Below, in pieces: positions 1-7,311 of a stretch of DNA of 21,451 nucleotides. This DNA comes from Eubacteriales bacterium (GTDB lineage Bacteria; Bacillota_A; Clostridia; Lachnospirales; Lachnospiraceae). The DNA is taken from positions 1-21,451 of the forward strand of contig JAUNAE010000027.1 in NCBI GenBank assembly GCA_030527765.1, in the 5' to 3' direction. The notes under the pieces are model-generated. The model ran no database searches, was not told the DNA's origin, and saw only the letters and a list, made by a program, of their open reading frames with translations. A program made the position numbers and the translations under genes. Position 1 is the first letter of the stretch. Each line of letters opens with the position of its first letter.

Positions 1-117
1 TATCTGATTGTTGATGTAGATCATTTACAGAAGCAGATAAACAGGATGGAAAATATGGAAAACAGAAGAAAAAGAACAGATGACGGAAGAAGGTGGAGAC
101 GATCGGCAAAGAGATAA
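1..117 (+). CDS. 3' end of an unidentified small phage protein (partial)
   Basis: Frame 1 is open from the left edge to a TAA at 115-117 and is the only + frame open across the first 80 bases. The visible 38 residues read YLIVDVDHLQKQINRMENME and then a strongly basic end, RRKRTDDGRRWRRSAKR. The first part looks like an amphipathic helix. The 5' end is outside the window. Its last 25 bases overlap the GTG at 93 if that start is used for the next gene, a tight junction typical of phage early/middle genes. I do not recognise a family. The basic tail could contact nucleic acid, but that is inference only. Confidence 0.5.
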   Translation, partial: YLIVDVDHLQKQINRMENMENRRKRTDDGRRWRRSAKR

Positions 118-593
118 CAAAGGTGAAAAACAAAGATATTCCAATTCTTGCAATGGTATTGCCGGCAATGGCAATGCTGGAGCAGATTGATGAGCAGATC
201 GAATGGCAAAGAAGCAAGATGGTGAATGTATCACAAAAAATATCCGATATGCCAAGGGGCGGAAGTGGTGGCGGGGGAATCGACAGAGACATTGCAATCC
301 TCACAGATCTGGAAGAAGAACAGAAAAGACTTTGTAGAGAGTATGCGTTGATTGCCAAAAAGGCGCAGCGAATATTGGCAAGGATCGAAAGTTTATCTAT
401 GAGATCGTTCGTAAGCATGAAATACATCATGGATTATTCGGATACGGAAATCAGAAGAAAGCTGAATTTGTCACGCAGAGGAATGGAAAGGGCGAAGAAA
501 TGCTGTGAAGAAGCTCCTGAGATGGCGATGGTAAAATGGCGGGAACGATATATCGTATCTTCGGATAACACTGACAAAAACGGAAAAGAATGA
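93..593 (+). CDS. DUF1492/ArpU-like phage late transcription regulator (sigma region 4-like)
   Basis: Residues 28-100 form a helical, probably coiled segment containing the short motif MPRGG (53-57) followed by a Gly run, the hallmark seen in DUF1492-type phage regulators. Residues 101-136 (SFVSMKYIMDYSDTEI, then RRKLNLSRRGMERAKK) have the shape of a sigma-70 region 4 helix-turn-helix. Family members lie at the end of the early/middle region of Firmicutes phages, next to terminase genes, and are thought to switch on late transcription; its position here fits that. The start is uncertain: GTG at 93 overlaps the upstream gene and has GGAAG almost against it, GTG at 123 avoids the overlap, and family similarity begins only around Met28 (174). 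It is followed by a promoter-like element and a terminator-like hairpin, which are plausible targets. Confidence 0.7.
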   Translation: METIGKEITKVKNKDIPILAMVLPAMAMLEQIDEQIEWQRSKMVNVSQKISDMPRGGSGGGGIDRDIAILTDLEEEQKRLCREYALIAKKAQRILARIESLSMRSFVSMKYIMDYSDTEIRRKLNLSRRGMERAKKCCEEAPEMAMVKWRERYIVSSDNTDKNGKE

Positions 594-601
594 TAGATGT
601 G

Positions 602-630
602 TTGAAATTACAAGCAAAATGTGATAATAT
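602..630 (+). promoter_or_regulatory. Candidate late promoter
   Basis: TTGAAA at 602-607 is a good -35 match. GATAAT at 623-628 is a 5/6 match to TATAAT and carries an upstream TG (620-621), giving an extended -10. TAATAT at 625-630 is an alternative -10 with 17-bp spacing. It lies in the non-coding gap between the regulator gene and the structural genes, in the right direction to drive them. This is recognised by eye only; an activator-dependent late promoter could look weaker than this. Confidence 0.45.
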
Positions 631-669
631 GATAGTGTGAAGTAACCGTGAAAATAAGTGATGCAACAG

Positions 670-705
670 ACAAAAAGACAGATGAGACATCATCTGTCTT
701 TTTGT
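670..705 (+). terminator. Perfect 16-bp stem-loop, terminator or attenuator in the late leader
   Basis: ACAAAAAGACAGATGA (670-685) and TCATCTGTCTTTTTGT (690-705) are exact reverse complements around a 4-base loop GACA. The right arm ends in a T run, so this could stop transcription on the + strand, and its A-rich left arm gives the same potential on the - strand. It lies downstream of the promoter-like element at 602-630 and only 15 bases before the AGGAGGTG ribosome site of the next gene. It therefore either ends the early transcript or attenuates the late one. Confidence 0.75.
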
Positions 706-732
706 TGTAAACGAAGAAAGGGAGGTGAAGAG

Positions 733-1335
733 ATGGCGCAAGTGTATCTGGAAATCGATGCAAGCAATATGCTTGACAAAGTAGAAACGCTGAGAAGCAT
801 GTTGACGGAAGAACAATTTGAGCGTGCAATGGCCGGAATCTTCCGACGGACGGAAGGACATGTCAGAAAGGTGTTAAAAGCAGACCTCCCGAAAAAATAT
901 GAAATCAAGCCCGGACGTGTAGGGGCAGCGGTGGGACATGCCAGTGTATCAAACATGAGCTGCACGATACCGGTGAGAAGCGAACGATTGAAAATTGGAA
1001 GCGGATTCTCGGCAAAAGGAGGGGCACACGGTTGGAACACTTTGAGAAGATCTTACAGAGTAAAAGCAAAAATTGTAAAGTCGGGTGTGAGTACCTTGCC
1101 GGCAAGAGCAGGATCCTACGGAGGATATCCACCATTTCGAAACCTTAGTGCATCGAAATTAAATGGACTGACATTCACAAGAGAAACGAAAGCAAGGTTC
1201 CCGATCAGACCGGTTGCCGGAATTGCAATCCCGCAAATGCCGATGAATCGAAGTCAGGCGGATGTGCAAAACGATATCAGAAAATATCTTGAAGAGAGAA
1301 TTGAAGCAAGAATTCAGAGCTTGCTGTCTGTTTAA
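733..1335 (+). CDS. Minor tail protein Z / HK97 gp10-like neck or tail-completion protein
   Basis: The 200-residue protein starts at the ATG behind GGAGGTG (721-727), which is preferred over an ATG at 658 that would run through the terminator hairpin. The N-terminal half (EIDASNMLDKVETL, then helices) and basic middle precede a C-terminal segment, RFPIRPVAGIAIPQMP, followed by a final helix. The 'PI..V.GIAIPQM' segment and overall size resemble lambda-type minor tail protein Z and HK97-gp10-like tail completion proteins, which sit between head and tail. The family call rests on shape and that one motif. Such genes normally lie between capsid and tail-tube genes; here it is the first gene of the late operon, upstream of the terminase. 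A packaging-related role is an alternative. Confidence 0.5.
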   Translation: MAQVYLEIDASNMLDKVETLRSMLTEEQFERAMAGIFRRTEGHVRKVLKADLPKKYEIKPGRVGAAVGHASVSNMSCTIPVRSERLKIGSGFSAKGGAHGWNTLRRSYRVKAKIVKSGVSTLPARAGSYGGYPPFRNLSASKLNGLTFTRETKARFPIRPVAGIAIPQMPMNRSQADVQNDIRKYLEERIEARIQSLLSV

Positions 1336-1341
1336 TACGTT

Positions 1342-1869
1342 ATGAGCAAATCGATGACAAAAAAAGAGCTGGCGAATGCAGCAGGGTATACCTACCGAAG
1401 AATCTATGATATCGACAAATCACTTCCGGAAGATAAAAAACTGTTTGTAGAAGCAGAAGGTGGGAAATATGACCTTGCAGTCTTTGTACAGCGATGGGTT
1501 GATTACAATGTACGTCTATCAGAAAAGGAAGAATATATCGATCTGGAAAAAGTCAAGGCACAGCATGAAAAAGTAAAGACACAGAAGACAGAGCTCGAAG
1601 TTGCCAGGATGAAAGGACAGCTGGTAGATGTGCAGGACATTAGACGGCTTTGGGGAAATATAGCGAATACGGTAATGCAGAACATGATTCACTTACCGAG
1701 CAAAATCGCACCGATGCTTCAGATGCTGGACAACACAGAAGTGATCAGCAGCATCATAGACGAGGAAATCAGAAAGATACTGGAAGAAATCGCAGATACT
1801 CCGCTTCCGGAATATGCAACCGCTGAGACTGACGAAGAAAGAGAGGAAGAAAAAAACGAGGAGGTGTAG
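1342..1869 (+). CDS. Terminase small subunit (Nu1-like DNA-packaging protein)
   Basis: It lies directly upstream of the large terminase, ends 3 bases before it, and is 175 residues, close to lambda Nu1 (181). Residues 1-50 begin SMTKKELANAAGYTYRRIYD, a winged-helix/HTH start like Nu1 used to recognise the packaging site. Residues 64-90 are a charged helix (EEYIDLEKVKAQHEKVKTQK) likely to dimerise. The C-terminal third should contact the large subunit and ends in an acidic tail, DEEREEEKNEEV. No Shine-Dalgarno sequence is visible before the ATG, only 6 bases after the previous stop, so translation is probably coupled to the upstream gene. An in-frame ATG at 1354 has no better site. Function follows from position and architecture. 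Confidence 0.75.
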   Translation: MSKSMTKKELANAAGYTYRRIYDIDKSLPEDKKLFVEAEGGKYDLAVFVQRWVDYNVRLSEKEEYIDLEKVKAQHEKVKTQKTELEVARMKGQLVDVQDIRRLWGNIANTVMQNMIHLPSKIAPMLQMLDNTEVISSIIDEEIRKILEEIADTPLPEYATAETDEEREEEKNEEV

Positions 1870-1872
1870 CAC

Positions 1873-3735
1873 ATGAACCCATTAGAGGAACTTGCACGCT
1901 ACACATACGCTATGTTTCGACCTCCGGCGATACAAACCGTATCAGAATGGGCAGACACACACAGAGTATTGGTATCAGAATCCAGTGCAGAACCCGGAGC
2001 ATGGCGAACCGACAGAGCACCATATCAACGGGAGATCATGGACGCCTTTACACAGCCTGGCATCTGGCAAATCGTTATTATGGCATCCGCACAGGTCGGT
2101 AAAAGTGAGATCGAGCTGAATATGATGGGATGCGCCATAGATAACGATCCTGGACCGATGCTGTACATACAGCCGACAGACAAGGTTGCGGAAGATTATT
2201 CGAAAAGACGTATTGCACCGATGATCGCAGCATGTCCTACGTTGCGAGATAAGGTGTTTAAGGCCCGCAGCAGGGACGCAGCAAACACCATTACGCTGAA
2301 GACCTTTCCGGGCGGATCTTTGGCTATTATAGGAGCAAACAGTCCGGCAGATCTGGCAAGTAAGCCGGTACGGTATATCTTCATGGATGAAACAGATAGA
2401 TTCCCTCCATCAGCAGGAACTGAGGGAGATCCTCAGGAATTAGCAGAACGTCGTACAGAGACTTTTCGCCACAACCGAAAGATAGTAAAGACATCCACAC
2501 CGACAATCAAAGGTCGAAGTAAGATAGAGGCTGATTATATGAACGGAACACAGGAAGAATGGCACACAGAGTGCCCATATTGTCACCAGTATAGCTTTAT
2601 ACAGTTCAAAGACATAAAGTTCGAAAAAGAGAATTTTAAGAACGATCAGGGCGATGAAGATTATAAGGTGTTGAGTGTTGGATGGGAGTGTCCGATATGT
2701 AAGCATCTGGCACCGGAACATCTGGTGAAACGACTTCCGGCAAAGTGGGTGAGTAAAAATCCGAAAGCATTGGAAAACGGAATCAGATCGTTTCGTTTGA
2801 ATGCTTTTATGTCACCATGGTCAGACTGGAAAGATATTGCATGGAAATTCTTAAAAGCACACAAAGATCCGGAGAAACTAAAGACGTTTCATAACACGAT
2901 TCTTGGTGAATCCTGGGAAGTGTATGTCAGTGATGGATTAGAAGAACGTCTCTACAAGAGACGGGAACACTATAATGCAGAAATCCCGACAGGGGTATTA
3001 CTGCTGACGATGGGAGTCGATACGCAGGATAACCGTCTTGAGTATGAGGTGGTAGGCTGGGATAGAAACGGTCAAAGCTGGGGAATCAGCAGAGGAGTGA
3101 TACCGGGAAGAGCTGATGCAAAAGGTGTATGGGCGGAAATCGATGAACTTCTGGACCGTGAATGGAAACTCATAAACGGAATGCGAATGAAGATCCTTGC
3201 AACGTTCGTAGATTCCGGTGGCCACTTTACCAGCGATGTGTATAGAGAATGTGCAATAAGACAGACAAAACGAGTATTCGCGATCAAGGGTGAAGGCGGA
3301 GAGGGAAAACAATATTGCAGACCGATGAAGAAGTCCGCTTCCAGAGAAGGAATTAAATTCATCATTGGTGTAGACGATGGGAAAAATGGAATCATGTATG
3401 AAGCGGGAGTCGGGGAACCGGGACCGAACTATATGCACTTTCCATTAGACAGCCGGGCAGGCTACGATATGGAATTTTTCAAAGGCTTAATTTCCGAGCG
3501 AATGGTCATTCACCGAAGAGGTGGAAAGACGGTCGTTGCATGGGAAAAGACAAGAGAGCGAAATGAGCCTCTGGATTGCAGGAATTATGCAAGAGCTGCC
3601 TACAGATATTTCAACTGGGCATTTGACAAGCTGGAAAGAGCGATCAGCGGGGAGAAAGAGCCTGAGATCGTGACAAAGGCCGAAGAAACAAAGAAGAAAA
3701 AGAAACATATCGTTAGCAAGGGCATACAAATATAG
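1873..3735 (+). CDS. Terminase large subunit, GpA family
   Basis: The 620-residue packaging motor cuts concatemeric DNA and pumps it through the portal using ATP. A Walker A-like ASAQVGKSE lies at 71-79 and a Walker B YIFMDETDRF at 168-177 with D172/E173. Two CxxC pairs (C234/C237 and C273/C276) form a zinc-ribbon-like insert. The C-terminal nuclease shows D383 (GVDTQDNRLE), D447 (FVDSGG) and D568 (NEPLDCRNYA) as likely metal ligands. Length and order match lambda gpA (641 residues) and other GpA-type terminases, so cos cleavage is likely but not shown. GAGGAGGTG at 1859-1867 overlaps the end of the small-subunit gene and serves the ATG at 1873. The last 20 residues are very lysine-rich. Confidence 0.95.
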   Translation: MNPLEELARYTYAMFRPPAIQTVSEWADTHRVLVSESSAEPGAWRTDRAPYQREIMDAFTQPGIWQIVIMASAQVGKSEIELNMMGCAIDNDPGPMLYIQPTDKVAEDYSKRRIAPMIAACPTLRDKVFKARSRDAANTITLKTFPGGSLAIIGANSPADLASKPVRYIFMDETDRFPPSAGTEGDPQELAERRTETFRHNRKIVKTSTPTIKGRSKIEADYMNGTQEEWHTECPYCHQYSFIQFKDIKFEKENFKNDQGDEDYKVLSVGWECPICKHLAPEHLVKRLPAKWVSKNPKALENGIRSFRLNAFMSPWSDWKDIAWKFLKAHKDPEKLKTFHNTILGESWEVYVSDGLEERLYKRREHYNAEIPTGVLLLTMGVDTQDNRLEYEVVGWDRNGQSWGISRGVIPGRADAKGVWAEIDELLDREWKLINGMRMKILATFVDSGGHFTSDVYRECAIRQTKRVFAIKGEGGEGKQYCRPMKKSASREGIKFIIGVDDGKNGIMYEAGVGEPGPNYMHFPLDSRAGYDMEFFKGLISERMVIHRRGGKTVVAWEKTRERNEPLDCRNYARAAYRYFNWAFDKLERAISGEKEPEIVTKAEETKKKKKHIVSKGIQI

Positions 3736-3764
3736 CAGATTTCAAAGGATAGAGAGGTGAAAAC

Positions 3765-4007
3765 ATGGCAGCCATCAATGCTTATACATTGAGCGAAGCA
3801 AGAGATATGCTTGCCTTGGTGAAGACAGCTCATAAGGAACTGATTACCGGACAGGCAAAGCATTACCGCGTCGGGACAAGAGAATACACAGCATTGGATC
3901 TTGATGAGCTGATGAATCAGATCGTGTATTTTTCAAATCTCGTAGAAGCTCTGTCCGGAAATGTCAGAACAAAGAGAGTAGCCAGAGTAGTACCGAGAGA
4001 TTTATAA
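3765..4007 (+). CDS. gpW/DUF6148-like head-tail joining protein
   Basis: The 80-residue protein between terminase and portal occupies the place of lambda gpW (68 residues), which closes the filled head and prepares it for the tail. The sequence YTLSEARDMLALVKTAHKEL forms a first helix, then 'AKHYRVGTREYTALDLDELM' carries the aromatic/Gly turn and second helix typical of gpW-like and DUF6148 proteins, and a basic end follows (KRVARVVPRDL). AGAGAGGTGA ends 6 bases before the start. The stop at 4005-4007 overlaps the portal ribosome site, so the two are probably translated together. The family call is from pattern, not alignment. Confidence 0.75.
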   Translation: MAAINAYTLSEARDMLALVKTAHKELITGQAKHYRVGTREYTALDLDELMNQIVYFSNLVEALSGNVRTKRVARVVPRDL

Positions 4008-4019
4008 GAGGTGGGAAAG

Positions 4020-5663
4020 ATGGCAAAAAAAGAACCGAATCTGAGAGAACGAGCTCTATATCTCGTATCTCCAAAGAGAGGTGATGCCGCATATCAGCGG
4101 AGAATGAAAAGAGAACAGAGAGAAGCATCAGATCAGGAAAACCAAAGCAACCATCCTAAGATGAGTTATGGAAGACATGGAGCAAGTCGAACATTAAACA
4201 GTCTTGCAGGGTGGATCATTGATGCTGGAAATGCAGAAGATAACATCGACCTGTATTCATCTACCTTAAGACAGCGTGCAAGAGATCTGTACGCCGGTGG
4301 AGGATTGGCAAGATCAGGACCGCAGACGTTAGCTACATCCGTAGTAGCATGGGGCATACAGCCAAAACCGAAGATAGATGCGGAATTTCTGGGGTTAAGC
4401 GATGACCAGGCGGAGGAAGCAGAGAGGACAATCCTAAGAGAGTTTCGACTTTGGGCTGAGAACACGATGTGTGATGCGGAACGGCAGCAGAACTTCTACG
4501 GGATGCAGCAGTTAGCGTTTCTGTCTATGTTGATGAGCGGTGATGTGTTCGCACTGTTTGGGATGAAAGAAAATAAAAGGACACCCTATCAGACGGTGAT
4601 AAGGCTATTAGAAGCAGATCGAATTTGCACACCGAACAGTACCGGAGAAAGTGAAAGCGTTGAATCAGAAACAGGTGGAAGAATCATTGACGGGGTGGAG
4701 ATAGATCCCGAGGGAACCGTCACAAGATACCATATTTCATCACGAAGTCCGATAGCATCGAATGACAGCTCTGATCTTACATGGACAGCGATTGATGCTT
4801 TTGGAAAAGACAGCGGATACCCGAACATTCTTCACATCATGACGCATGAACGACCGGAGCAAAGAAGAGGTATTCCGTTTGTTGCCGCTGAAATCGAACA
4901 GCTAAAACAGTTTTCTCGCTACATGAATGCAGAATTAGCTGCAAATGTAGTCTCAGCGATGCTGACCTGTTTCATAACATCCGCTGAAGATGACGGCAAA
5001 TTCGGTATGGAAGATGCGGTGAATGAAGAAGAAAAGGTGACGGACGATGATCTGCAGCTAGAGCTTGCACCTGGTGCAATCTACAATCTCCCGCCCGGAA
5101 AGGATATCAAAGCGGTAAACCCGCTCAGAAGCAACGCACAATTTGAGACTTTTGTAAACACCTGTATCATGGAGATTGCATCTTCGATGGGTATTCCGAA
5201 AGAGGTACTTGTAAAGAAGTATGAGAGTAACTATACGGCAGCGAGAGCAGCTCTATTAGATTTCTGGCGCACGGTCAGAGTTTACAGAACGAGGTTCAAC
5301 AACAGCTTCAACCAGCCGGTTTACGAACAGTGGCTGAGTGAAGCAGTCGCAGCAGGAAGAGTAGAAGCTCCGGGATTCTTTGATGATCCGGCAGTACGTC
5401 AGGCATGGTGTGGATGCGTATGGATGGGAGCCAGCATGGGCCATGTAGATCCTCTGAAAGAGGTCAATGCAGCATCTGCAAGAATTGTCAACAATATATC
5501 CACAGAAGAACAGGAAGCATCAGAGTACAACGGCAACGACTGGAGTGCTAATGTACGGCAGAGAAAGAAAGAAGCAGCTGCATACAGAGAATTAAGAGAG
5601 GCTTTTGGAACAGAGGAAACGGTTCAAAACAAAAAGCAGAAAAAGAAAGGGGAGGATAAATAA
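4020..5663 (+). CDS. Portal protein, lambda family
   Basis: The 547-residue portal would form the dodecameric ring at the head vertex for DNA passage. Recognisable lambda-portal features are the basic N-terminus, 'RARDLYAGGGLARSGPQTLA' at about 84-103, the core 'FLSMLMSGDVFALFGM', 'ERPEQRRGIPFVAAEIEQL' and 'YESNYTAARAALLDFWRTV', where the family has its conserved portal helix segment. A GTG at 4011 is in frame, but AGAGGTG (4007-4013) spans it and is correctly spaced for the ATG at 4020, so the latter is chosen. Lambda gpB is 533 residues, so this is full length. The lysine-rich C-terminus (KKQKKKGEDK) ends in TAA, which shares one base with the ATG of the protease gene (TAATG). Confidence 0.95.
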   Translation: MAKKEPNLRERALYLVSPKRGDAAYQRRMKREQREASDQENQSNHPKMSYGRHGASRTLNSLAGWIIDAGNAEDNIDLYSSTLRQRARDLYAGGGLARSGPQTLATSVVAWGIQPKPKIDAEFLGLSDDQAEEAERTILREFRLWAENTMCDAERQQNFYGMQQLAFLSMLMSGDVFALFGMKENKRTPYQTVIRLLEADRICTPNSTGESESVESETGGRIIDGVEIDPEGTVTRYHISSRSPIASNDSSDLTWTAIDAFGKDSGYPNILHIMTHERPEQRRGIPFVAAEIEQLKQFSRYMNAELAANVVSAMLTCFITSAEDDGKFGMEDAVNEEEKVTDDDLQLELAPGAIYNLPPGKDIKAVNPLRSNAQFETFVNTCIMEIASSMGIPKEVLVKKYESNYTAARAALLDFWRTVRVYRTRFNNSFNQPVYEQWLSEAVAAGRVEAPGFFDDPAVRQAWCGCVWMGASMGHVDPLKEVNAASARIVNNISTEEQEASEYNGNDWSANVRQRKKEAAAYRELREAFGTEETVQNKKQKKKGEDK

Positions 5664-6829
5664 TGCCGGATATTTTCAAGCTGGCACATAGTGTCAAAAT
5701 GTCCGCCGAGGAAGAAAACACAGCGGAAGTGATGCTGTACGGTGAAATCATCAGCAACATGCCGGACGAATGGAAGTGGGATGAACAGGATAAGTCCGCA
5801 GCCGACTTCGATAAAGCGATTAAAGAAGTCAGAAAAAACGGTGCAACCAAGCTGTTGCTGAGAATCAACTCACCGGGCGGTATCTGTACGGAAGCGGTGG
5901 CGATGAGAAGTATCTTATCCACTGCCGGATTTGAGGAAATCAATATTCGAATCGAAGGATTATGTGCAAGTGCAGCAACTATGATTGCATCTCTGCCAAA
6001 AGCTCATGTAGCGATTGCGGAAGGAAGCGAATACATGATTCATAATCCATGGTGCATCGCATTCGGTAATGCAAATGAGATGGAACATACCGTCGAGAGA
6101 CTGCGAAACATCGAAAAGACTACCAGAACATTCTATGCCATGAAAACAGGACAGAGTGATGAACAGCTGAAAGCGTGGATGGATGCAGAGACGTGGTTTA
6201 CGGCAGAGGAAGCAGTTACAGCCGGATTTGCAGACGAGTTGTTGAAACAGCAGGACGAACCGGAGATTGCAGCATGTGTTTCGAACGAAACCATGGAAAC
6301 CATGAAGAAAATATATGCACATATCCCAAAACAAATCTCTGTGCAGGAAGTAAAGCCTGCTGCAAAAACGATCAGTCACGGGATTCCTAAACATGGGGGA
6401 CCGACTGAATATACAAAAAACAAGGAGGAAGAAGAAATGGAACTGAAAGATCTTACTTTAGATCAGCTCCGAGAGGGAAACCCGGATCTGTTTCATCAGA
6501 TCCAGCAGAATGCCGTGAATGAAGAGCGTGAAAGAATCGATGCGATTGATGCACTGACGCTTCCGGGCTACGAAGAAATGGCAGAGCAGGCAAAACTGGA
6601 AGGAACGACCGCCATGGAGTTCCAGAAACAGGTAGTAGCTGCTCAGAAACAAAAAGGTGCAACTTTCATTCAGCAGAGAAAATCCGAGACAGCTAAGGCG
6701 AAAGAAGTAGCCGGACAGGCACCGGAAGCAAACGCTCAGAGTGAAGAGCAGAAAGCAAACGAGATTGCAGAATCTGTAGTGAAGTATGCAAAAGAGCTTA
6801 ATTCCTACGGTGACAATGGAATGTTTTAA
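5663..6829 (+). CDS. ClpP-fold prohead protease fused to scaffold domain (lambda gpC-like)
   Basis: Residues 1-200 are a ClpP/S49-type serine protease. They contain INSPGG (68-73), the nucleophile S103 in GLCASAATMIAS, H127 in EYMIHNPW and D174 in MDAETWFTAEEA, with spacing very close to ClpP Ser98/His123/Asp172. A linker with an acidic KNKEEEEM stretch (252-259) leads to a helical domain (259-388) of scaffold type. In lambda-like heads the protease cuts the scaffold, the capsid N-termini and itself inside the prohead. The start overlaps the portal stop by one base, with GGGGAGG (5649-5655) upstream. The scaffold domain has its own ribosome site and start (separate entry), as with C/Nu3 in lambda. 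Length 388 compares with 439 for lambda gpC. Confidence 0.9.
   Translation: MPDIFKLAHSVKMSAEEENTAEVMLYGEIISNMPDEWKWDEQDKSAADFDKAIKEVRKNGATKLLLRINSPGGICTEAVAMRSILSTAGFEEINIRIEGLCASAATMIASLPKAHVAIAEGSEYMIHNPWCIAFGNANEMEHTVERLRNIEKTTRTFYAMKTGQSDEQLKAWMDAETWFTAEEAVTAGFADELLKQQDEPEIAACVSNETMETMKKIYAHIPKQISVQEVKPAAKTISHGIPKHGGPTEYTKNKEEEEMELKDLTLDQLREGNPDLFHQIQQNAVNEERERIDAIDALTLPGYEEMAEQAKLEGTTAMEFQKQVVAAQKQKGATFIQQRKSETAKAKEVAGQAPEANAQSEEQKANEIAESVVKYAKELNSYGDNGMF
6422..6428 (+). promoter_or_regulatory. Internal ribosome binding site for the nested scaffold
   Basis: AAGGAGG, fully complementary to the 16S anti-SD core, lies inside the protease-scaffold gene 8 bases before an in-frame ATG. It encodes part of the acidic linker (KEEEE), so Lys/Glu codons alone could produce it; the ideal spacing and domain boundary favour function. 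Confidence 0.7.
6437..6829 (+). CDS. Nested in-frame scaffold protein (Nu3-like)
   Basis: The codon for Met259 of the protease-scaffold gene is an ATG at 6437 preceded by a perfect AAGGAGG (6422-6428) with 8 bases between, as good as any start in this window. Translation from here gives a separate 130-residue protein, MELKDLTLDQLREGNPDLFH and onward, rich in Glu, Gln and Ala and predicted helical, with no protease residues. In lambda, Nu3 is made in the same way from the 3' part of C and forms the internal scaffold that guides shell assembly, then is degraded. The ribosome site and domain boundary coincide exactly, which argues against chance. Independent expression is inferred. Confidence 0.75.
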   Translation: MELKDLTLDQLREGNPDLFHQIQQNAVNEERERIDAIDALTLPGYEEMAEQAKLEGTTAMEFQKQVVAAQKQKGATFIQQRKSETAKAKEVAGQAPEANAQSEEQKANEIAESVVKYAKELNSYGDNGMF

Positions 6830-6852
6830 AGAAGAAAAAGGAGGATAAACAC

Positions 6853-7275
6853 ATGAGCAAGATTTATTCAGCGATCGCAAGCAAAGAATACAAGAACCTG
6901 CTTGCAGATCCGAATGGTGCAGATCGCATCTCGGTACCGATTCATCCGGGAAACGGAAAAATCGCAGCAGGAACGGTGCTGTACAGAGATACAGCAACCG
7001 GACTTTACGCACCGGCTGCAGCAGCCAACGTGACGAATACAGCTATGTTGGCGGTGCTGGGTGAGACCGTAGAATCCGGTGATAGCACAGGATCCGGCGA
7101 GGTAATCACAGCACTCGATGCAGTAGCATACAGAGCCGGCAGATTCAAAAATAAATCTGTAACCCTGGCAAACAACGAAGCATTAACCGATGCACAGAAG
7201 GTTGTATTAAGACTCCAGAACATCGTGTTCGATGCATCTGAGAGTACAGAGACCTTTAAAAACAATGTAGAGTAA
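6853..7275 (+). CDS. Head decoration protein D
   Basis: The 140-residue protein has the lambda gpD/HDPD pattern: an N-terminal arm, then 'GKIAAGTVLYRDTATGLYAP' and a beta-rich core with 'AMLAVLGETVESG', then 'AVAYRAGRFKNKSVTLANN'. Decoration proteins form trimers on the expanded capsid at local threefold sites and hold the shell against packaged DNA pressure. Lambda gpD is 110 residues; this one is longer mainly at its C-terminus (FDASESTETFKNNVE). It lies between scaffold and major capsid genes exactly as in lambda (C-Nu3-D-E). AAGGAGG (6838-6844) is 8 bases from the ATG, suggesting high expression as expected for a protein needed in hundreds of copies. Confidence 0.9.
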   Translation: MSKIYSAIASKEYKNLLADPNGADRISVPIHPGNGKIAAGTVLYRDTATGLYAPAAAANVTNTAMLAVLGETVESGDSTGSGEVITALDAVAYRAGRFKNKSVTLANNEALTDAQKVVLRLQNIVFDASESTETFKNNVE

Positions 7276-7311
7276 TTACAGAAAGAGATAATACGAAAGG
7301 GGAAAAAGCAT

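Noticed and set aside
658..732. 25-residue upstream extension of the Z-like gene from ATG 658
   Set aside because: It runs through the terminator hairpin, lacks a ribosome site and gives Cys/Arg-rich residues; AGGAGGTG sits before ATG 733.
594..732. A cos or packaging site in the gap before the late genes
   Set aside because: Lambda-type terminases imply one nearby, but I could not identify a convincing cleavage-site symmetry or small-subunit binding repeats here.
451..861. 136-codon minus-strand open frame across the late leader
   Set aside because: Cys/Phe/His/Ser-rich composition typical of antisense to purine-rich coding DNA; it crosses the hairpin and has no ribosome site.
4011..4019. 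GTG start for the portal
   Set aside because: The GTG is part of the AGAGGTG ribosome site for ATG 4020.
5960..6394. 144-codon minus-strand open frame opposite the protease
   Set aside because: Cys/Phe-rich antisense shadow of a gene with clear catalytic residues.
6458..7012. 184-codon minus-strand open frame opposite scaffold and protein D
   Set aside because: Composition and lack of start signals mark it as a shadow; it spans two real genes and their intergenic gap.
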